Below are positions 1 to 5,424 of a stretch of 5,424 nucleotides of DNA, piece by piece. The notes beneath the pieces were generated by a model, which was not told the DNA's origin, did no database searches, and saw only the letters and a program-made list of their open reading frames with translations. Origin of the DNA: Lutibacter sp. (lineage in GTDB: Bacteria; Bacteroidota; Bacteroidia; Flavobacteriales; Flavobacteriaceae); assembly GCA_004195315.1 (NCBI GenBank), contig SDWL01000156.1:1-5424 (forward strand). Direction: 5' to 3'. Position numbers and translations under genes: made by a program. The first letter of the stretch is position 1. Each line of letters opens with the position of its first letter.

Positions 1-2396
1 GCAAATTCTTTGTAGTGAATATCAAAAACATTATCAATATTCATAAATGCTGTAATACTGTTATTAATTTTATAATTTGAATTAAAATTAAAAGTGTTCC
101 AACTTGGATTTCCGTAGTAAGAGTCTGTTAAACTATTGTATGGGGTTTGTTCTTCATTATCTATTCCTTCAACTAAATTGTAATCTTTTATACTTTTTTT
201 AGCATTGAATTTCCAACTTAAACCAGCTTGTAAATTTTTGTAATTGTAACTAATTTCTATGTCTCCAAATGCTGGAGGAATTGATGATAATGGCAAATTA
301 GTGTCATAAGCTTCACCTTTTGTAAGTGTTATTGAGCCTTTAGTAATCCAGTTATTGTTTAAATCGCCTTTAAAACTAAAAGTACTCCCAACAATATAAG
401 CATTGTCTTTATTAACATTAGCCATTACATTACCTTCTTCACCATTGTATATAATTGTTGATGAGTTATTTATTTCAAAATAATCACGTGTTATGTAATT
501 ATTTAGAAGTGTGTAATATACATTTAAACCAACATGAAATTTTCTATTATTGAAATACTTTAAAACACCTGTTTCAAAACTATAAACATATTCAGGTTTT
601 AAGTAAATATTTGGAACGGTAACATCTCGGTTTTTCTCTCTAACTTTTCCAACATCATCAATATTTGGTGATCTAAATCCTGATGAAATTATACTATTTA
701 ATTGCCAGTTAATTGTTGGTTTAAACACATAACCTATTGTTGCTGTAATTGCTGAATTATTTAAAGAAATATCAGAATCTGGTAACGTTATAAATGTGTC
801 ATCAATCCATTTCGCAGTTAACAATGTATTTACAAAACGAATTCCGGTATTCAATGTTGATTTTGTACTAATATCTTGTCTATAATTTACATAAGAAGCT
901 AAACTAGTATAAGTGCTTCCACCATCTGGGTAACGAGATTGTTCAATAAATTTTTCTCCTAAACCAATAATTGCATTTTCATTAATTTCTAAAGTTCTAC
1001 CAAATGCTTCTGAGTCAACTTCATTATGAGTTACTTCAAATCCGTATGACAAAATTCTATCATTAGAATTTGTTAATGAAACAAAGAAATCCCCATTCAA
1101 ACTAAAGACATCTAAATCTTCATAGCTATAATAACGATCTAAACTAGAAAATTTCCTTTCAATTCTAGATTCTTTAACATTCTGAAAAGCTGCAGTTAAA
1201 GTTCCCTTTTGAAGCCATTTTTTATTCGGTTCTATTTTTAATTGTGACGATACTAGTAGTCTTTTTTGTGGCCCATAATACCATTCTGCAAATTTCAATT
1301 CATCACCTGAGTATGTTGCTAAATTATCAAACCTATTAATATTAGATGATGTTGAATATTGGAAATTAACCATTAAATCACTTTTTTCTGAAAGTGGAAT
1401 TGCAATTTTTTGAAGAATATCAGTTTGGTTATAATCTGTATTTTTTTGAATATTTGTATCTGAATTAACAACAGAGTTTAGGCTATAAAACGTATTTGTA
1501 TTTGTTGAATAATCAAAAACCTTTCCCCAATCATCAAAACCATGCGTACGTTTTTTACCACTTTTTAATTCTCCAAAATCACTGTGTGAAATACTTGTAT
1601 ATGAAGCCCACTTTTTATTTCTAAGTTCAATATTAGCTTCATTAGTAAACTCATTATTAACTGAACTATAACGTGAATAAATTGAGGTGTTTATCTCATT
1701 TATATTACTGATTTTCGGTGTTTTTGTATAGTAATGAATTACACCGCCCAATGCATCTGATCCGTAAATTACAGATGAAGGTCCAAAAATAACTTCTGTT
1801 CTTTCAATAATATTTGGAGAAACTGTAATAGAGTTTTGCAAATGTCCTGTTCTATAAATTGCATTGTTCATTCTTACTCCGTCAACTACTAATAAAACAC
1901 GATTAGCTTCCATTCCTCGTAAAACTGGACTTCCACCTCCAGATTGAGTTTTTTGAACTTTAATGCCGGGTAAATTGGCTAATAAATCTGCCGATGTTTG
2001 CGGAGCTATTCTTTTAATTTCTTCTTTTGAAATTATGTCTATTTGCTCAGCTATTCTGCGTCTACTTTCTTTACCTTTAGAAGCTGATAAAACTATTTCG
2101 TCTAACTGTTCTGAATTCTTACTTAAATAAACTACAAACTCAATTATACCAAGCTCTCTCTTCAAAATTTCATATTCAATATATCCTAAATGATTAAATG
2201 AAATTACATCTGAATTTACAAATTCTGATAAATCTGCTACGCCTTTTTTATTTGTGTAAACTATCTTATAATTTGAGTCATTATATACGGAAACATTTTC
2301 AACAGGAAAATTAGATTCACGATCTAACACTTTTACTTGTTGAGATTTTACTGAAATTGTTATAAAAAAAAGGAAAATAATACACAAAACTCTCAT
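1..2396 (-). CDS. TonB-dependent outer-membrane receptor, haem/haemoglobin-receptor-like (3' end missing)
   Basis: This frame is open from an ATG at 2396 to base 1 with no stop, giving 798 whole codons plus a partial Ala codon. It should be a TonB-driven importer in the outer membrane. Residues 1-19 form a Sec signal peptide with a hydrophobic core (LCIIFLFFITISV), probably cleaved near VKSQQ. Residues about 20-95 resemble the carboxypeptidase-regulatory-like domain common in Bacteroidota receptors. A TonB-box-like stretch, LDEIVLSA, lies at 98-105. The plug spans about 112-227 and contains VLRGMEANRVLLVVDGVRM and GPSSVIYGSDALGGVI. The beta-barrel follows from about 235. FRSP (574-577) and PNIYLKPE (595-602) correspond to the FRAP and NPNL boxes of haem-receptor-type proteins. 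The visible end, NIDNVFDIHYKEFA, is the usual penultimate barrel segment, so I estimate only 15-25 residues are missing. The ATG lies 2 nt after the recO stop, with no Shine-Dalgarno. The receptor family is secure; the substrate (haem, another iron complex or something else) is not shown. Confidence 0.93.
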   Translation of the reverse strand, partial: MRVLCIIFLFFITISVKSQQVKVLDRESNFPVENVSVYNDSNYKIVYTNKKGVADLSEFVNSDVISFNHLGYIEYEILKRELGIIEFVVYLSKNSEQLDEIVLSASKGKESRRRIAEQIDIISKEEIKRIAPQTSADLLANLPGIKVQKTQSGGGSPVLRGMEANRVLLVVDGVRMNNAIYRTGHLQNSITVSPNIIERTEVIFGPSSVIYGSDALGGVIHYYTKTPKISNINEINTSIYSRYSSVNNEFTNEANIELRNKKWASYTSISHSDFGELKSGKKRTHGFDDWGKVFDYSTNTNTFYSLNSVVNSDTNIQKNTDYNQTDILQKIAIPLSEKSDLMVNFQYSTSSNINRFDNLATYSGDELKFAEWYYGPQKRLLVSSQLKIEPNKKWLQKGTLTAAFQNVKESRIERKFSSLDRYYSYEDLDVFSLNGDFFVSLTNSNDRILSYGFEVTHNEVDSEAFGRTLEINENAIIGLGEKFIEQSRYPDGGSTYTSLASYVNYRQDISTKSTLNTGIRFVNTLLTAKWIDDTFITLPDSDISLNNSAITATIGYVFKPTINWQLNSIISSGFRSPNIDDVGKVREKNRDVTVPNIYLKPEYVYSFETGVLKYFNNRKFHVGLNVYYTLLNNYITRDYFEINNSSTIIYNGEEGNVMANVNKDNAYIVGSTFSFKGDLNNNWITKGSITLTKGEAYDTNLPLSSIPPAFGDIEISYNYKNLQAGLSWKFNAKKSIKDYNLVEGIDNEEQTPYNSLTDSYYGNPSWNTFNFNSNYKINNSITAFMNIDNVFDIHYKEF

Positions 2397-2401
2397 AACT
2401 A
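2394..2401 (-). other. recO stop / receptor start junction (TAGTTATG)
   Basis: On the minus strand the recO stop TAG (2401-2399) is followed by TT and then the receptor ATG (2396-2394). The 20 bases upstream contain no purine-rich Shine-Dalgarno sequence, as is usual in Bacteroidota. The spacing implies one transcript and permits termination-reinitiation coupling. Coupling is inferred, not shown. Confidence 0.85.
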
Positions 2402-3115
2402 ACTAAATACCGATTTTAATATTTCTAAAGATTTTGGTTTTTTAAAGCCTTCCAAATGTAATTCAAAATATTGAACTAAAATAGACAATACTGCCTGCCT
2501 GTTTTCAGCATTAAAATCGACCAGATGTATTACATCAAAATTTATGCCTAAAAGCTTTTTAAATTGCACTAAATTATCGCCTGTAACCGTATTATAATTA
2601 TGCTGTTTAGTGAAGCTTCCTTCTAACAAATCAAAATACGAATTTCCTAAATTTCCTGTTTCAGGATAAAATCCCAAATATTTCGTTAAATTCAATAAAA
2701 ACAACAAATGAAAATTAGAAATAGTATCATGCGTATCCAACCATAAAAATGAGGTTTCTAAATATTGAAACAGCGTGCTATTTTGTTCTTCTTCACGTAT
2801 TACATAATATAATATTTCAGCCAAAAATAACGCAATGGTTTGTTTTTTTATATCAGTATATACTGAGTTATAAAAATTTAAAACTTCTAAATCTCTAATG
2901 GAGTTTAAATTTCCTTTATTATTGTGATTTGCGGTTAAGATAAGCTGCGTTAATGGTTGAAAATAGGCGGGTTTTATTTTTGCTTTTTTTGCTTTTAAAA
3001 CACCTCTTAACATATACGTTTTCACACCACTTTTTTGAGTGTAACAAGTAACAATTAAACTTGCATCACCGTATTTAATGGTTTTCAAAACAATTGCCTT
3101 CGTAGTTACAATCAT
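2399..3115 (-). CDS. recO: DNA repair protein RecO
   Basis: This complete gene encodes 238 residues, close to the usual RecO length of about 230-260. In the known family, RecO acts in the cytoplasm with RecR, and with RecF in many bacteria. It removes SSB from single-stranded DNA, loads RecA at gaps and can anneal complementary strands. The N-terminus is characteristic: TTKAIVLKTIKYGDASLIVT at 4-23, then a beta-rich segment with GVKTYMLRGV (30-39) and KIKPAYFQPLTQL (46-58), together forming the OB-fold over about residues 1-80. A helical C-terminal part follows, with the family's LTKYLGFYPE region at 143-152. Many RecO proteins carry zinc-binding cysteines just after that segment. This protein has a single Cys (C24), so it should lack a zinc site, as enterobacterial RecO does. 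The ATG is 2 nt after the porZ stop, and the N-terminus aligns well with the family start, which supports it. The gene lies between two cell-envelope genes with no evident functional tie. Confidence 0.95.
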   Translation of the reverse strand: MIVTTKAIVLKTIKYGDASLIVTCYTQKSGVKTYMLRGVLKAKKAKIKPAYFQPLTQLILTANHNNKGNLNSIRDLEVLNFYNSVYTDIKKQTIALFLAEILYYVIREEEQNSTLFQYLETSFLWLDTHDTISNFHLLFLLNLTKYLGFYPETGNLGNSYFDLLEGSFTKQHNYNTVTGDNLVQFKKLLGINFDVIHLVDFNAENRQAVLSILVQYFELHLEGFKKPKSLEILKSVFS

Positions 3116-3120
3116 TATTA
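3113..3120 (-). other. porZ stop / recO start junction (TAATAATG)
   Basis: On the minus strand the porZ stop TAA (3120-3118) is followed by TA and the recO ATG (3115-3113). The spacer is 2 nt, the same length as at the recO/receptor junction. There is no room for a promoter between the coding regions, and no Shine-Dalgarno is visible in the end of porZ. Co-transcription is strongly implied, and translational coupling is possible. Confidence 0.85.
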
Positions 3121-5405
3121 ATTGATAATCGCAATTTTAGTTACGGTAGTTTCTAAATGATCTTTAGTAATTAGTAAAACTATATAAATACCGGAAGCTA
3201 CTTTATTACCAGCTAAATTTGTTTTGTTCCAAACAACTTTTCCTCCAAATATTTCTTGCCCTTCTTTGGTGTTGGTTTCATAAACTAAATTTCCTGCAGC
3301 GTCTAAAATTTTAACATTAGTTCCGTTTGGTAAATGTGTTCCGTTTCTTCCATCAATAGTAATAAATTCGTTGTTTTTTGTTGAAGGATTTGGATATGCG
3401 TAAACTTCCGGTAAAGTATCTCCATATAAAGACACATTACTATTGAATGCTACAATACCTTTATCTGTAGCAAAGTATACTTTTCCTGAATTTGTATCAA
3501 CAGCAATTTTTAAAATATTATTGGAAGGTAATGGTGAATTATCTTTATTAAAGTTTTTTAAAGTAGTTGTACCACCTGGATTTGTTTGTAAAACGCCACC
3601 TGTTTCAGTTCCAAACCATTTATTATCAGCCCCATCAATAGCTATGGAATTAATGGGTTGTTCTCCTAATAATTTTTTAGGAATACCATCGTCTAAAATT
3701 ATAATTGGCTCAGCATCAAAAGTATTTTCATTAAAAATAGTAGCTGCTTTATAAAAAACAACTAACCCCTTTTTTGTTCCAATCCATATTCTATTATTAC
3801 TATCTGCTTTAATAGTTCTTACATTCAAATCAGGTAATGAACCGTTCATTAATTCAGTTGTTAATGATTTTTTATTGTTGCCATTTTCATTAAAAACTAA
3901 TGCTCCATTTCGCCTAGAGCCAATCCAAATATTATTTGTTTTATCAATAATAAGCTCATTTAATCCAAAAGCTGGATTTGTAATTACAGAACTCATATCA
4001 AAACTAGACCAACTTCCATTGGCACTGTATTTTTTTATTCTATCATCAACCCAAGCATTTGCTATCCACAAATTTCCTTGTGAATCAAAAGCAGAACCGT
4101 TTATTCTTAAACTTTTATAATTTGGATTAGATAAGTTTACTGATTCTAAATCACTATTAAGATGATTCAAAAAATCAATTGGCTCATCGTTTTCAACAAT
4201 TAACATACCTCCAGTTTCAGTTGAGTTGGATAAAGTTGTTTGAGCCCAAGAACTCAAATATACTTTGTCTTCATTAACAGGATCAAATGTAATGTTAACC
4301 AAATCTTTCACTAAAAAGGAACTATAAGGTATGTTTAACCAATTAGTTCCATTAAAATGGCTGTATCCAAGTTTTTTGCCTAATGGTCCGTATGCTGCAT
4401 TAAATCCCCCATACACTACCCATAAATTATTATTATTTATTGCAATTGAAAAAGACAAGTTTGAAAGTGGTCCTTCAGGATGAATTTCTACAAAAGAAGA
4501 AATGTTTTCAACATTACTTTTTAAAATTCCAAAATCTTTAGTTCCTAAGTATAACTTGTTATCTTCATAATAAGCCGTGTTTAAATCAAAATAATAAGTA
4601 TCTGGTAAATTTGTTGTGTAATTGAAAATTTCAAAATTATCTATATCATTCACATAAACACTTCTTTGAGTACTTATAATTAAATTTTCTTCTGAAGATT
4701 TTAAATTTCTTATGGCTGCTGGATAAATTTTTTGCTGTAAAAGAATATTATTTTCAATGGTATAAAGTGTTCTGTTATTTGAAACAAACACGTTGTTATT
4801 AAATACTTCTAATGCTGAAAAATTGCCAGAAAAGTGTTGTGTCCAATAGTTAAAATCTATTAAATTTTCATTTGTCACATCTGCTGTAAAAACGCCATTT
4901 TCTGTAGCTGCATATATAATATCCTGATTAATTTTAATTTGATTTATTCTAATTTCAGAAGATTGATTACCTATAAAATAGGTGTCACCAAATTGTAAAT
5001 TCTCAATGTCATATACAATTATAGCAAAAGACGTTGAAAGGTAAAGTTTATTATTGTATTCGGTAATATTGTTTATTTGTTTATTCCCTGAATAGTTAAA
5101 ATTTACAATATCTTTTGCTATTGTAATATTATTATTACTGTCAATTATTTCTAGCAATCCTGTTTCATAACCAATAATAATTTTATCATATGTTTTACTA
5201 TATAATAAACTTGTAGTGGTTTCACCTGAAAGACCGTTAACTGAAGATATTTTAGTTATTTCACTTGTATTAATATTAAACGTAAAAATGGCATTATCTA
5301 CAATCGCGTAAATCTCATTATCTACTTTTACAAAATTTTTTACATTATTATAAGAATAAAAATCTTCCCAGCTATTAGAATAGTCAACTTGTGAGAAAGT
5401 GATGT
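3118..5405 (-). CDS. porZ: PorZ-like T9SS attachment-complex protein, two-propeller with sorting domain (5' end missing)
   Basis: The frame is open from the end of genomic sequence at 5405 to a TAA at 3120-3118, giving 761 visible residues. Residue 1 here is the codon at 5403-5401. It begins ITFSQVDYSNSWEDFYSYNN, which looks like the tail of a signal peptide and the start of the mature protein. About 10-20 residues are therefore missing, matching the roughly 776 residues of Porphyromonas gingivalis PorZ. Beta-propeller repeats follow. Clear examples include IIIGYETGLLEIID (75-88), NLWIANAW (444-451), IWIGSRRNGALVF (492-504), RIWIGTKKGLVVF (538-550), KWFGTETGGVL (595-605) and VYFATDKGIVAF (642-653). 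The C-terminal sorting domain runs from about 667 to 761, with YPNPS (670-674), VASGIYIV (735-742) and a KIAIIN end. No cysteine is present. In P. gingivalis, PorZ sits on the cell surface with PorU, PorV and PorQ, which remove the sorting domain from cargo and attach cargo to A-LPS. The first Met-like codon after the adapter's false stop is a TTG at 5157, but it is internal. The remaining uncertainty is orthology versus another propeller protein with a sorting domain. Confidence 0.85.
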
Positions 5406-5424
5406 CTGTCTCTTATACACATCT
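5406..5424. other. Tn5 mosaic-end sequencing adapter (artefact, not genomic)
   Basis: The final 19 bases read CTGTCTCTTATACACATCT, an exact match to the engineered Tn5 mosaic end used in Nextera-type tagmentation libraries, in the orientation of 3' read-through. From memory, the natural IS50 outer end differs near position 4 and near the 3' end, and the inner end differs through its second half. A natural IS50 copy therefore does not explain it. Genomic sequence should be taken to end at 5405. On the minus strand the adapter contributes a TAA (5415-5413) in frame with porZ, which makes the gene appear closed. Confidence 0.97.

Noticed and set aside
1..60. Possible receptor truncation or pseudogene, because no stop codon is present
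   Set aside because: The frame is intact up to base 1 and ends inside the conserved C-terminal barrel segment, so the window edge cuts the gene; nothing suggests decay.
2453..2460. Minus-strand TACATTTG, matching the Bacteroidota -7 consensus TAnnTTTG, 57 bases before the receptor ATG
   Set aside because: It lies inside the recO coding sequence (codons for His-Leu). The nearest upstream TTG is about 25 bases away, longer than expected for a -33 element, and such an octamer arises often by chance in AT-rich DNA.
3443..3754. Plus-strand open frame of about 103 codons antisense to porZ
   Set aside because: It lies wholly opposite the second propeller of a well-supported gene and has no recognisable domain. 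It is best explained as a shadow of the AT-rich coding strand.
3875..4120. Plus-strand open frame of about 81 codons antisense to porZ
   Set aside because: For the same reasons it is a chance antisense frame over propeller repeats, with no sign of selection or family similarity.
3118..5405. A two-component hybrid sensor, suggested by the propeller repeats
   Set aside because: Sensors with these propellers continue into a membrane segment, histidine kinase and receiver domains. Here a T9SS sorting domain follows instead, and the gene ends there.
5406..5424. A natural IS50/Tn5 transposon end
   Set aside because: The 19 bases match the engineered mosaic end rather than the natural outer or inner end. 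They lie exactly at the sequence edge, with no transposon body visible.

Overview
The window is AT-rich, coding-dense bacterial DNA that looks like Bacteroidota, most likely family Flavobacteriaceae. The evidence is Lys/Asn/Ile-rich proteins, no Shine-Dalgarno sequences before the two visible starts, a type IX secretion (T9SS) sorting domain, and a TonB receptor with the N-terminal carboxypeptidase-like extension typical of the phylum. I cannot name the genus from the sequence.

All three genes lie on the minus strand and read from right to left. From the right end: (1) a 5'-truncated porZ-like gene (about 5405 to 3118) encodes a secreted two-propeller protein with a C-terminal T9SS sorting domain. 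(2) A complete recO (3115 to 2399) encodes a recombination-repair protein. (3) A TonB-dependent receptor gene of the haem/haemoglobin-receptor type (2396 to beyond base 1) lacks only its last C-terminal residues. Each downstream ATG starts 2 nt after the preceding stop, so the three are almost certainly one transcript and may be translationally coupled. PorZ serves the T9SS surface attachment complex and the receptor is an outer-membrane importer. RecO is a cytoplasmic housekeeping protein with no obvious functional link to either.

The last 19 bases (5406-5424) are not genomic. They match exactly the engineered Tn5 mosaic end used in tagmentation sequencing libraries, so the right edge is an untrimmed contig end. 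The adapter puts a false in-frame stop just upstream of porZ. This makes the gene look complete from an internal TTG at 5157, although the reading frame and recognisable PorZ sequence continue for 82 more residues.

There is no non-coding stretch of any length. I found no RNA gene, mobile element, CRISPR array, intergenic terminator or convincing promoter. I see no evidence of a new biological system here. The points worth a second look are the adapter and its effect on annotation, the gene neighbourhood, and details of the receptor and RecO.
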